DNA of 64,000 bases, from contig DASXYL010000081.1 in assembly GCA_036502575.1 (NCBI GenBank), forward strand, positions 50,613 to 114,612, read 5' to 3'. This document shows positions 56,634-64,000 of the stretch, piece by piece (the first letter of the stretch is position 1; every line of letters begins with the position of its first letter). Below the pieces are notes generated by a model. The model was not told where the DNA came from, ran no database searches, and worked only from the letters and a program-made list of their open reading frames with translations. Made by a program: the position numbers and the translations under genes. Source of the stretch: DASXRA01 sp036502575 (GTDB taxonomy: Bacteria; Actinomycetota; Actinomycetes; Mycobacteriales; Jatrophihabitantaceae).

Positions 56634-56835
56634 GGAATGTCTCCTTGTTCGGCTACTGATCTTCTACCCTAATCCCGGCCGGACGAATCGGATGACCGCG
56701 AGCAGGGGGGGCGACGTCGACGCGTTGTACGGCGCAGACGTCAGCCGAGGTGCCTGACGAGCGGCGCCGACACGATGGGTTATCCTTGCTCGTCCGCGCC
56801 GCACGGTGCCTTCCGGCGGTCGGCCAGGTGCACGA

Positions 56836-56908
56836 TCCCCCGTAGCTCAATTGGCAGAGCGTCCGGCTGTTAACCGGCAGGTTACTGGTTCGAGTCCAGT
56901 CGGGGGAG
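56836..56908 (+). tRNA. tRNA-Asn (anticodon GTT)
   Basis: The acceptor stem TCCCCCG pairs with CGGGGGA (56901-56907), with G as discriminator. D-stem GCTC/GAGC and T-arm CTGG-TTCGAGT-CCAG are present. The anticodon GTT is at 56869-56871. The first pair of the anticodon stem (T-C) is mismatched. CCA is not encoded. Confidence 0.95.
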
Positions 56909-57017
56909 CCGATGGCCCTACAGGCCAGTACTTCCGGGGGCTCCAGCAAGTGGCCTTGATCAAATACGTGATCGATATCTGAGCGTGTTGTGTCGGATCC
57001 GCCTGTTTGGGGGCGGG

Positions 57018-57052
57018 TGCAGTAGTGCAGCATTGCAGTAATGCCGTAGGAT
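57018..57052 (+). promoter_or_regulatory. Promoter and candidate operator of the AbrB/RelE-type module
   Basis: TGCAGTA occurs at 57018-57024 and again at 57034-57040, and GCATT-GCAGT-AATGC (57030-57044) is a small dyad. TAGGAT at 57047-57052 lies 8 nt before the antitoxin ATG, fitting a leaderless promoter. Antitoxin binding here would give autoregulation; this is inference. Confidence 0.45.
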
Positions 57053-57060
57053 CAGGGGTT

Positions 57061-57375
57061 ATGGATCGCTACCACGGCTATGTTGGGGTGCAGTCGCGCG
57101 GCACTGTCGCGTTGCCGCCCGAGCTGCGCCGCCGGCTGCATCTGGACCAGCCCGGGGCGCAGGTGGAGATCGTAGAACGCGAGGATGGGGTGCTTGAGCT
57201 GCGGGCTGCCTTGCCGGTGCCGGCTGATCAGGCGTGGTTTTGGACCGAACGGTGGCAGCAGCGCGAGCATGAAGTCGACGCACACGTCGCCGCCGGCGAG
57301 GTAGCGGTGCACGAGGACACCGAGGCGTTCCTGGATCATTTGGATGAGCTCGACGGCGCTCCCGCGTCCTCGTGA
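57061..57375 (+). CDS. AbrB/MazE-type antitoxin-like protein
   Basis: The product is 104 aa. The N-terminal AbrB-like swapped-hairpin is YVGVQSRGTVALPPELRRRLHL...VEIVEREDGVLELRAALPVP. The acidic C-terminal part (EHEVDAHVAAGEVAVHEDTEAFLDHL) fits an antitoxin tail that covers a RelE-type toxin. Its stop overlaps the next start by 4 bp. Confidence 0.78.
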   Translation: MDRYHGYVGVQSRGTVALPPELRRRLHLDQPGAQVEIVEREDGVLELRAALPVPADQAWFWTERWQQREHEVDAHVAAGEVAVHEDTEAFLDHLDELDGAPASS

Positions 57376-57701
57376 AGTTCGAGACCACACCCGCATTCGA
57401 TAGCGACTACCGCCGCCTCAAACCCGAGCACCGGACCGCGTTTCGCACCGTCGTGGCGGCTAAGTTCGCGCCCGCTTGTGACGCCCACGCCGCCCACGCC
57501 GCCCACGCCGCCGACCCAGCGACACCGTGGCCGGCGTCGCTACGGGTCAAGTCGGTGACCAACGCGCCCGGCATCTTGGAAATGACCTGGTCCTTCGCCA
57601 GCCCCGACGGCCGCGCCACCTTCGAGCTGATCACCGTCGCGGGGGAGCTGCGGTGTCGCTGGCGCCGCGTCGGTGACCACGACGTCTTCCGCAGCCCGTG
57701 A
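57372..57701 (+). CDS. RelE/ParE-like toxin
   Basis: The product is 109 aa from GTG 57372. The pattern KFETTPAFDSDYRRLKPEHRTAF, SLRVKSVTNAPGILEMTWSF, GRATFELIT and CRWRRVGDHDVF matches the RelE/ParE fold of ribosome-dependent mRNA interferases. A helix in the middle contains an AHAAHAAHA repeat coded by 9-bp tandem units, which is unusual for this fold. It lies right after tRNA-Asn and its antitoxin. Confidence 0.75.
   Translation: MKFETTPAFDSDYRRLKPEHRTAFRTVVAAKFAPACDAHAAHAAHAADPATPWPASLRVKSVTNAPGILEMTWSFASPDGRATFELITVAGELRCRWRRVGDHDVFRSP
57483..57509. repeat. 9-bp tandem repeat inside the toxin gene
   Basis: GCCCACGCC is repeated three times in frame, with a partial unit following, giving Ala-His-Ala repeats. 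Copy number may vary by slippage without breaking the frame. Confidence 0.85.
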
Positions 57702-57981
57702 CCCATCGGCTTGCGACGGCACTGGTTCCGGGACAAATTTAGCGCCGCGGGTAGCCTGCGGCCGGCTGGGTGGTTCAATTCATCGTTTCGACCGATGGCC
57801 ATGGGTCTGTCCGCCGGTCTTGTGGCTGCGGCGGGATCTGTTGCAGCTGCCCACTGGCCCGAATTTGAGGCCGGCAGCGCCGCCTCGAGACGTGCAGACG
57901 CGTGGGGTTTTTGCGGCACCGGAAGGGCCAGCCGCCCCCTGTGCCTGCTGCGGTCACGGCTGGGACATTTCCGGCAGCAAG

Positions 57982-58010
57982 TTGATCAATCCGTAGTACG
58001 GTGATTAAGT
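57982..58010 (+). promoter_or_regulatory. Candidate promoter of the first oleate hydratase gene
   Basis: TTGATC (57982-57987) and TTAAGT (58005-58010) are separated by 17 bp. The gene starts 36 nt later behind GAGGTG. Otherwise the 345-bp gap from 57702 to 58046 shows no gene that can be supported. Confidence 0.4.
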
Positions 58011-58046
58011 TCCCTTCGTGCACTTCCTAGGCATTCGAGGTGATTC

Positions 58047-59639
58047 ATGCCTGATCAGTCGACAGCCACCGTCTATTTGGTCGAGGCTGGAATCGGGTCG
58101 TTGTCAGCGGCGGCGTTCTTGGTCCGCGACGCCGGGGTACCAGGGGACAACATCCACATCTTCGAGCAGCTGCCGCTCGCCGGCGGCTCGATGGACGGCG
58201 GCCCGGCCCCGACCGCGGAGGGCGGTTACGTCACGCGGGGCGGGCGGATGTTCGAAGAGGAGTACTACGCCTGTCTGTGGAACCTGCTCGAGACCATCCC
58301 GGCGTTGGAGGATCAGAGCATCTCGGTGCGGGAGGAGTTCAAGGCCTTCCAGCGTGCGCATCCCACCCATGCCATGGCGCGGATCATCCGAAGCGACGGA
58401 ACGATCGCTGACGCCTCCCACCTGGGGTTGGATACCCGCGACCGGGCGGATTTAACGCGTCTGCTGGCGATGCCGGAATCGCGTATCGGCGCGAAACGCA
58501 TCGATGACTTCTTCCGCCCCCACTTCTTCGACACGAACTTCTGGTGCATGTGGCGCACAACGTTCGCCTTCCAGAACTGGCACAGCGCGATCGAGCTGAA
58601 ACGGTACTTCCTGTGTTTCGTGCAGGAGTTCGACCGTATCCATACGCTGGCCGGGGTCCGCCGCAGCAAGTACAACCAGTACGACTCGGTGATCCGCCCG
58701 ATCCAACGGTGGCTGACAGAACGCGGCGTCCAGATCGAGTACGGCGTGACCGTGGACGACATCGACTTCGGCGGCGCCGGCGCGCGCCGCGCGACTGCCC
58801 TGCAGATCCGCCGCGGCGACCAAGCGTCCGAGCGGATTGCCCTCGGCGCAAACGACTACGTGTTCGCCACCGTCGGCTCGATGACCGCTGACGCGGCCTA
58901 CGGTGACAGCACCCACGTACCTGAAGTGATCCGCGACAAGCGGGATGGTTCATGGAGGCTGTGGGACTCGATCGCGAAGAAAGCCGAGGACTTCGGCCGG
59001 CCCACGGCATTTCACGGCACTATCGATGAGACCAAGTGGGAGTCGTTCACGCTCACCATGACGGGCCGCACCCTGCTGGACCGGATCATCGAATACAGCG
59101 GAAATCAACCCGGTGAAGGCGCGTTGATGACCTGGAAGGACTCACGCTGGTTGCTGTCGATCGTCGTGCCTGCCCAACCCCACTTCGCTGATCAACAGCC
59201 GGACACCTACTCGCTGTGGGGCTACGCGCTCTTCGGTGACGTCAAGGGCGACTACGTCCCCAAAACGATGGACGAGTGCACCGGCCGGGAAGTCCTCGAC
59301 GAATTGCTCGGCCACCTCGGCTTCACCGACATCGCCGACGAAGTCCGCGCGACGACCAAGGTGACCACGGTGCAGATGCCCTACATCGACGCGCAGTTCC
59401 AGCGCCGCGTCCAGAACGACCGACCACTCGTCGTCCCGCGCGGCGCCGAGAACTACGCCTTCCTGGGGCAATTCGTCGAGATCCCCGAAGGTGTGGTGTT
59501 CACCGTCGAATACTCGGTCCGGTCAGCGATGACAGCCGTCTACCACCACTTCGGCGTCGACAAGCCAATACCGCCGATCTATCACGGCCTCTCGGACCCC
59601 AAAGTCGCCTGGTCCGCCCTCAAAACCGCCTTCGCCTAG
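58047..59639 (+). CDS. ohyA: Oleate hydratase family protein (copy 1)
   Basis: The product is 530 aa, matching oleate hydratases (former myosin cross-reactive antigens) over its length. The conserved RGGRMF carries methionine (68) where many enzymes have the catalytic glutamate; this variant occurs in Rhodococcus-type enzymes. The SKYNQYDS segment (Tyr209, Tyr212) is conserved. The N-terminal FAD fingerprint is degenerate: VEAGIGSL instead of VGSGVASL, so its first glycine is a glutamate. The enzyme adds water to the double bond of unsaturated fatty acids. A second copy follows 1 kb downstream. Confidence 0.9.
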   Translation: MPDQSTATVYLVEAGIGSLSAAAFLVRDAGVPGDNIHIFEQLPLAGGSMDGGPAPTAEGGYVTRGGRMFEEEYYACLWNLLETIPALEDQSISVREEFKAFQRAHPTHAMARIIRSDGTIADASHLGLDTRDRADLTRLLAMPESRIGAKRIDDFFRPHFFDTNFWCMWRTTFAFQNWHSAIELKRYFLCFVQEFDRIHTLAGVRRSKYNQYDSVIRPIQRWLTERGVQIEYGVTVDDIDFGGAGARRATALQIRRGDQASERIALGANDYVFATVGSMTADAAYGDSTHVPEVIRDKRDGSWRLWDSIAKKAEDFGRPTAFHGTIDETKWESFTLTMTGRTLLDRIIEYSGNQPGEGALMTWKDSRWLLSIVVPAQPHFADQQPDTYSLWGYALFGDVKGDYVPKTMDECTGREVLDELLGHLGFTDIADEVRATTKVTTVQMPYIDAQFQRRVQNDRPLVVPRGAENYAFLGQFVEIPEGVVFTVEYSVRSAMTAVYHHFGVDKPIPPIYHGLSDPKVAWSALKTAFA

Positions 59640-59736
59640 CAGGTTGCCCGCCATGTGGACCGCGGTGGCCCAAGGGATCCAGACGCCGGTAGGCGTCCAC
59701 GGCGATCAGTGCACCTCATAAGCGCGAAGGAGACCT

Positions 59737-60552
59737 ATGCGTACGCAGCGACCTGATCGGGTCGGGGTCGAGGTCGGCTATGTGTATCGGCGCCGGCGGC
59801 TGACGGTGGCGTTGCGTGACCTGTTGGTCATCCCGCATGTGGTCATCCTGGTTTTCTTGGGGATCGCCAGCGGGCTGGGGGCGGTCATCGGCTGGTTCGC
59901 CGCCCTGGTCTTGGGGCGTCTGCCGGCGTGGGCGGTGGGATTGCAGTGCGGTGTGCTGGCCTGGCAGATCCGAGTCCTCGCCTACGGTGCGCTGCTGGTG
60001 GATCGCTACCCACCCTTCCGGTGGAAGCAAGACGAGTCCTATCCGGTGCGGCTGCGTCTGGCGCCGGGCCGGCTCAACCGCCTGGCCGTCCTCTTCCGGA
60101 TCGTGCTGGTCATCCCAGCGGCCATCGTCGGGGCGCTGGCCATGGCTGGGGTCGAGGTGCTCTCGGTGCTGCTGTGGGTGTTTCTGGTGGTGGGCGGGCG
60201 GATGCCCCGGTCCTTGTTCCAGGCGCTCGCGTCGGTGATCCGCTACTACACCCGCCTGCACGCCTACGGGCTGCTGCTGCTGACCGCGACCTACCCGAGC
60301 GGCCTGTTCGCCGAGCCTTTGTTGATTGGGGGATGGGCCGAACCGGTGCCGGGACATGGCCCGGGACCCTTTGCCGGCGGGTCGCCGTGGTCGGCGGCGC
60401 CGGTGGAGCTCAGTGGCGCGGCGAAGGCGCTGGTCGGGGTCTGCCTAGTGGCCGGAGTCGCCGCCTCCACCGGGTCGGGCGTTGGTGACGCCAACGCGGA
60501 CGCAGCCCAGCTGCCCACTCAACCCACGATCGGTCACAGCTCGACGCCCTAG
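59737..60552 (+). CDS. DUF4389 membrane protein
   Basis: The product is 271 aa with about four membrane helices (about 24-45, 48-72, 105-128, 132-152) and a long C-terminal tail that may contain one further helix. It shows the DUF4389 pattern: RLTVALRDLLVIPH, LAWQIRVLAYGALLVDRYPPF, RYYTRLHAYGLLLLTATYPSG. Function is unknown. It starts behind GGAGACC and lies between two oleate hydratase genes on the same strand, so a role in fatty-acid or membrane-lipid handling is plausible. Confidence 0.78.
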   Translation: MRTQRPDRVGVEVGYVYRRRRLTVALRDLLVIPHVVILVFLGIASGLGAVIGWFAALVLGRLPAWAVGLQCGVLAWQIRVLAYGALLVDRYPPFRWKQDESYPVRLRLAPGRLNRLAVLFRIVLVIPAAIVGALAMAGVEVLSVLLWVFLVVGGRMPRSLFQALASVIRYYTRLHAYGLLLLTATYPSGLFAEPLLIGGWAEPVPGHGPGPFAGGSPWSAAPVELSGAAKALVGVCLVAGVAASTGSGVGDANADAAQLPTQPTIGHSSTP

Positions 60553-60593
60553 ACCACCTGGTCGCTCGCCCCCGGCGCGCAGATCGGTGATTC

Positions 60594-60623
60594 CACCTCG
60601 AGACACCTCGAGACACCTCGAGA
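60594..60623. repeat. Three 10-bp direct repeats upstream of the second oleate hydratase
   Basis: CACCTCGAGA is repeated three times in exact tandem (60594-60603, 60604-60613, 60614-60623), one turn of DNA apart, each with a palindromic CTCGAG core. They lie 56 bp before the start codon and look like stacked regulator sites or slippage products. Confidence 0.85.
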
Positions 60624-60679
60624 CAAGGAGATCAGAGCGTCCGAGCAACGACTCAACAACGAAGGACGGAGGTCAGATC

Positions 60680-62245
60680 ATGGCAAAGGCCTATCTGGTG
60701 GGAAGCGGGGTTGCGTCGCTGTCGGCGGCGGCGTTCTTGATCAGGGACGGGAGGTTCGACGGCCGCGACATTGTGATTCTGGAGGAACAGGACCGCGAGG
60801 GCGGCAGCCTGGATGCGGCCGGCTCGCCCGAGACCGGCTACACCATGCGCGGCGGGCGCATGTTCGAGGTCCACTTCGACTGCACCTATGACCTGCTCCG
60901 GTCCATCCCCTCTCTGGATGATCCATCGAAGTCGGTCACCGAGGACACGTTCGCCTTCCACGATGAGTTCGCTTGGGATGACCACGCCCGCCTGGTCGAC
61001 GCCGCCGGTCAGGTGATCAACGCGCACTCGATGGGCTTCTCCGAACGCGACCGCCTCGAACTCGTCACCTGTGTCGCCACCCCCGAGCGCCTACTCGACG
61101 GCAAACGCATCACCGACTGCTTCAGTCCCGAGTTCTTCACCACCAACTTCTGGTGGATGTGGTGCACCACCTTCGCGTTCGAGCCGTGGCACAGCGCGAT
61201 CGAGTTCCGCCGCTACCTCAACCGCTTCGTGCACCTGTTCAAGACCTTCGACACGATGTCGGGGATCTACCGGACCCGATTCAACCAGTTCGACTCGATC
61301 GTGCGGCCGCTGCTGAAATGGCTCACCGACCAGGGCGTCACCCTCCAACTCGGCACCCGCGTCACCGACCTGCACCTCACCGACGGCGACACCCTCACCG
61401 TCGACGCCCTCACCTGGATACGAGACGGGCACACCGAGCAGACCGCGATCGCACCGCGCGACCTGGTCATGGTGACCAACGGATCGATGACCGCGAACTC
61501 GACCCTGGGGTCCACCGACACCGCCCCCACCCTGGACATCTCCGGTTCCAGCGGGGCCTGGCAACTGTGGGAGACCTTAGCCGCCAAGCGGCCCGGGCTG
61601 GGTAACCCATCGGCGTTCGATTCGTCTATCAATGACTCCACCTGGGAGTCGTTCACCGTGACCACCAAAGACCCCACGTTCTTCGACCTGATGCAGGAGT
61701 TCAGCGGCAGCGAGGCCGGCAAGGGCGGACTGATCACTCTCAAGGACTCCAGCTGGCTGCTGACCATCGTCCTCAACCACCAGCCACACTTCCGTGAGCA
61801 GCCCGCAGGCACCTTTGTCTGGTGGGGTTACGCCCTGTTCCCCGACAAGACCGGCGACTACCTCACCAAACCGATGACCCAATGCACCGGACGAGAGATC
61901 CTCGACGAGGTCCTGCAACACCTGCACTTCGACAAGCGCGAGCAGATCGTGGACAGCTCCATCGTGCTCCCCGCGCTGATGCCCTACATCACCAGCCAGT
62001 TCCTCGTCCGAACCAGCGGCGACCGCCCCCAGGTCGTCCCGCAGAACTCCACCAACCTCGCCTTCATCGGCCAATACGCCGAAGTCCCCGACGACGTCGT
62101 CTTCACCGTCGAATACTCCGTCCGCACCGCGTGGACCGCCGTCGCCACCCTGCTCCACCTCGACAAACAACCCCCACCCGTCTACAAAGGCCAACACGAC
62201 CCCAAGATCCTCATCGACGCCCTAGAAACCCTCCACCGGCGCTAG
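60680..62245 (+). CDS. ohyA: Oleate hydratase family protein (copy 2)
   Basis: The product is 521 aa from ATG 60680 behind GGAGGT. The FAD fingerprint VGSGVASLSAAAF (Gly8, Gly10) is intact, with EEQDREGGSLDAAG. RGGRMF carries Met61 in the glutamate position, as in copy 1. The conserved YNQY segment reads RTRFNQFDS (Phe201, Phe204), so both tyrosines are replaced by phenylalanine. The enzyme would bind FAD and fatty acid, but its catalytic competence is uncertain. Shared motifs and order show that it is a paralogue of copy 1. Confidence 0.9.
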   Translation: MAKAYLVGSGVASLSAAAFLIRDGRFDGRDIVILEEQDREGGSLDAAGSPETGYTMRGGRMFEVHFDCTYDLLRSIPSLDDPSKSVTEDTFAFHDEFAWDDHARLVDAAGQVINAHSMGFSERDRLELVTCVATPERLLDGKRITDCFSPEFFTTNFWWMWCTTFAFEPWHSAIEFRRYLNRFVHLFKTFDTMSGIYRTRFNQFDSIVRPLLKWLTDQGVTLQLGTRVTDLHLTDGDTLTVDALTWIRDGHTEQTAIAPRDLVMVTNGSMTANSTLGSTDTAPTLDISGSSGAWQLWETLAAKRPGLGNPSAFDSSINDSTWESFTVTTKDPTFFDLMQEFSGSEAGKGGLITLKDSSWLLTIVLNHQPHFREQPAGTFVWWGYALFPDKTGDYLTKPMTQCTGREILDEVLQHLHFDKREQIVDSSIVLPALMPYITSQFLVRTSGDRPQVVPQNSTNLAFIGQYAEVPDDVVFTVEYSVRTAWTAVATLLHLDKQPPPVYKGQHDPKILIDALETLHRR

Positions 62246-62486
62246 ATCGACGGCCAGGTCAACACCGAGCACCCTCGCTGCTGACCTGGCCAACACAGCG
62301 CAACAGCAAGGTATCCCGCCCAGCCAGCAGAGTAGATGTGCACGTCGCCGAGGCGCGCTTCGCGCAGATCAGGCACGGTCGCCGATACACCTAACCGCAT
62401 CGCCTGCCATGAACCTGCCCACGAGTGCGCCCTGGACGACGATTGGCATCGGCTGCTGGACATCGCGCGTGCGGCCCTCGCCGCGG

Positions 62487-62621
62487 TTCGTTGCCCTCGC
62501 CGGAAATGCCGCGGGGGTTCAAGTGAAACTGCCGAAGCTGCCACTGGGCATGGCACTTGACGCGGTGCAGGTGACCTCAGCCGGTGTCGCGGTGATTGCG
62601 TCGGGACATGCGGCGGAGACG
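62487..62621 (+). pseudogene. Fragment of a DUF2993 (LmeA-like) gene
   Basis: About 45 residues read VQVKLPKLPLGMALDAVQVTSAGVAVIASGHAAE, the C-terminal signature of DUF2993 lipid-binding exported proteins. The upstream part of the family, including the signal peptide, is absent, and the downstream frame continues into unrelated sequence. The rest of the gap from 62246 to 62767 holds no supported gene. Confidence 0.6.
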
Positions 62622-62767
62622 CGCGGCAAGGCCAGTGGCGGCGGCCCGCGTCGGGACAAGGCTGAATCGGCGCCCACCGGCGATATGTTGCCGAAGAAAT
62701 CGCGCTGCCGCCGTCGGCCCCACGTACTCGTACGGGATCGGGGGCATGGACACGAATACGTCCTCCG

Positions 62768-63145
62768 TCAGTGGGGCAACGACTGCGTCGACATCGCTGC
62801 CTCGTAGGCGCGAACGAACTTCTCGACGAGTACGGCCTCCGCACGCGAGCCGGCCGGCGCCGCCGCCTCATGATCAGCAGACTGATACCGCTGCACTGTC
62901 GCACGGGCACGTTTGAGAGCGCTGGTCACCGACTCGACCGTGGTATCCAGCATTTCCGCGACCTCTGGCCGGGGATCCGAGGCGTCGCAGCAAGAGCACG
63001 GCCCTTGTCGTGGCGGCATCAACTGCAATGCCGTGACGAACGCAAGTGAGATCGATTCGAGCTGCTCGTAGCGCGCCTCCGGGCTGCGCGGTAGATCCGC
63101 GGCACTGAGCGAACATCTGCCGACGTGCCCCGATGTGGCTGGCAA
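62768..63145 (-). pseudogene. Decayed ECF sigma factor (SigJ/SigG-like), truncated and frame-scrambled
   Basis: The 125-aa frame matches the second half of large ECF sigma factors: YEQLESISLAFVTALQLMPPRQ, then EVAEMLDTTVESVTSALKRARATVQRY and AEAVLVEKFVRAYEA. Between PPRQ and EVAEML, the reading frame yields GPCSCCDASDPRP, while the neighbouring frame gives the expected AVLLLRRLGSPA. So two compensating indels flank about 12 codons (about 62966-63005). Sigma region 2 and the C-terminal SnoaL-like domain are missing. Confidence 0.75.
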
Positions 63146-63286
63146 GTACTACCTGTTCGGATCTGGATCGTTGACAGCCGGATTCGCCGCGGCGTAGGTT
63201 TCCGACAACGTTGTCACCCCCCGTGGATTGCTGGGGATCTTGGCCTGCCCCGGCGTTCTAGACGACCCGTTACGCGAGGCGCCCTG

Positions 63287-64000
63287 ATGTCATCCCAGTC
63301 GAACCGTCATGCACTCATCGGAACGATTTGCGCAGTTGTGCTGTGCATCGCGGCCTGGCTGGTCGCGGCACCGGCGAGCGCTGCCCCCTCAGCTCCGAGC
63401 CCGTCCCCCCAGCCCAGCCCGCCACCGACATCGACCACGGGCGGCGGCCGATCCGCCACTCCGACAGCAACCTGCACCGAGGGCACGGACGGGCTCCCGG
63501 TCAACTGTGCCGGCCAGGTGCCCACGGCCAAGCTGCCGGCGGCTGCGCGGAACACGGCCCAGGTCTCGCCCACCGTGACCGCCCCGGCGACCGTTGTCGA
63601 CACCCGGACCTGGACCACTGGCGGCGGCAACACCTTCCCCGGCGCCGAGGCGCCCTTCGGGATGGTCCAGTGGAGCCCCGACACGGTGCCCAACCGCAAC
63701 GCCGGCGGTGGCTACAACTTCGGCGACACCTCGATCACCGGCTACTCGCTGACCCACATCAGCGGTCCGGGCTGCGGGGCCGGCGGCGACGTGCCGATCC
63801 TGCCGGTGACCGGGGCGCTGCCGAGCGGCAATCCCAACAGCATCACCACGAAGTTCACGAACACCGGCGAGATCGCGCAGGCCGGCTACTACTCGGCGCA
63901 GACCAACCAGCCCGACACGATCACCTCGGAGTTCACGGCCACCCCGCACAGCTCGATGGGCCGGTTCACCTACCCGTCCACCGCGACGGCCGGGCTGATC
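63287..64000 (+). CDS. Secreted GH92-family glycosidase (alpha-mannosidase-like), 3' end outside window
   Basis: The frame is open from ATG 63287 to the window end (238 codons). Residues 1-33 are a signal peptide (HALIGTICAVVLCIAAWLVAAPASA), followed by a Pro/Ser/Thr-rich linker. The N-terminal part of a GH92 domain then appears: GGNTFPGAEAPFGMVQWSPDT, GGGYNFGDTSITGYSLTHISGPGCGAGGDVPILPVTG. GH92 enzymes are calcium-dependent exo-alpha-mannosidases. The protein is probably exported to degrade mannosyl glycans. Confidence 0.88.
   Translation, partial: MSSQSNRHALIGTICAVVLCIAAWLVAAPASAAPSAPSPSPQPSPPPTSTTGGGRSATPTATCTEGTDGLPVNCAGQVPTAKLPAAARNTAQVSPTVTAPATVVDTRTWTTGGGNTFPGAEAPFGMVQWSPDTVPNRNAGGGYNFGDTSITGYSLTHISGPGCGAGGDVPILPVTGALPSGNPNSITTKFTNTGEIAQAGYYSAQTNQPDTITSEFTATPHSSMGRFTYPSTATAGLI

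Noticed and set aside
56653..57033. 126-codon minus-strand frame spanning tRNA-Asn
   Set aside because: Its distinctive segment is the reverse complement of the tRNA, a known source of spurious proteins.
56890..57060. Attachment site repeat of the tRNA-Asn 3' end
   Set aside because: I looked for a downstream copy of the T-arm/acceptor sequence within the window and did not see one, so no att site is claimed.
57483..57509. Short repeats considered as a CRISPR
   Set aside because: Units are 9 bp, contiguous and in frame in a coding gene, with no spacers. No CRISPR array was seen anywhere in the window.
57702..58046. Short plus-strand frames between the toxin and oleate hydratase genes
   Set aside because: No ribosome site, family match or consistent codon bias; the stretch is treated as intergenic with a promoter.

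Overview
This is a GC-rich window (roughly 70% by eye) from an actinobacterium. It has the ergothioneine genes egtABCD, the actinobacterial blocks hrcA-dnaJ-rsmE, era/recO/uppS/glyS, dusB/ppdK, ybjN-like/dgt/dnaG, and a fatty-acid locus (PucR-type regulator, fabD, fabH, acpP, fabF, accD) with aceE, a DUF3052 gene and ahpE in the same region. Many of these neighbourhoods also exist in Mycobacterium, but the order here is reshuffled. The genus cannot be fixed from the sequence; a Frankiales/Jatrophihabitans-like lineage is a guess. Many starts have a TANNNT box 5-8 nt upstream and no Shine-Dalgarno, which indicates leaderless mRNAs.

Layout. 1-8.6 kb: two convergent 2H phosphoesterases, NUDIX hydrolase, MDR oxidoreductase, PIG-L deacetylase, two VOC proteins, an FAD monooxygenase, a DUF6295/dienelactone hydrolase operon, a secreted guanyl-type RNase and hemW. 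8.6-12 kb: a conserved small protein and hrcA-dnaJ-rsmE, with a CIRCE-like site before dnaJ. 12-16.9 kb: a region-4-less SigE-type sigma factor with its membrane partner, two alpha/beta hydrolases, a molybdopterin oxidoreductase/flavin reductase/DUF6510 trio, a VOC protein and dodecin. 17-21.4 kb: egtABCD. 21.5-30.6 kb: DUF3145, the FAS-II operon and its regulator, a PHP protein and a pirin. 30.6-38.7 kb: a MerR/aldo-keto reductase pair, a secreted protein, a winged-helix regulator, aceE, DUF3052-ahpE, an SDR and a Fur fragment. 38.7-45 kb: era-MFS-recO-uppS-PAP2-glyS. 45-56.6 kb: LLM oxidoreductase, a Pro-rich protein, vapBC, dusB, ppdK, an ASCH-like protein, ybjN-like, dgt and dnaG. 56.8-64 kb: tRNA-Asn followed by an accessory-looking stretch holding a toxin-antitoxin pair, two oleate hydratases around a DUF4389 membrane protein, two decayed genes, and the start of a GH92 glycosidase.

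How the genes work together. The fab operon makes malonyl-CoA and malonyl-ACP and elongates fatty acids, while aceE supplies acetyl-CoA nearby. EgtA-D build hercynine-type intermediates of ergothioneine; egtE is not adjacent. The two oleate hydratases would hydrate unsaturated fatty acids.

The most unusual signals are: three regulators that have lost a defined domain (a sigma factor without region 4, a Fur without its DNA-binding domain, an ECF sigma scrambled by compensating frameshifts); a family of extragenic palindromes sharing TTTTGGT arms, one of them flanked by tandem duplications; and a pair of oleate hydratase paralogues with complementary departures in conserved motifs.
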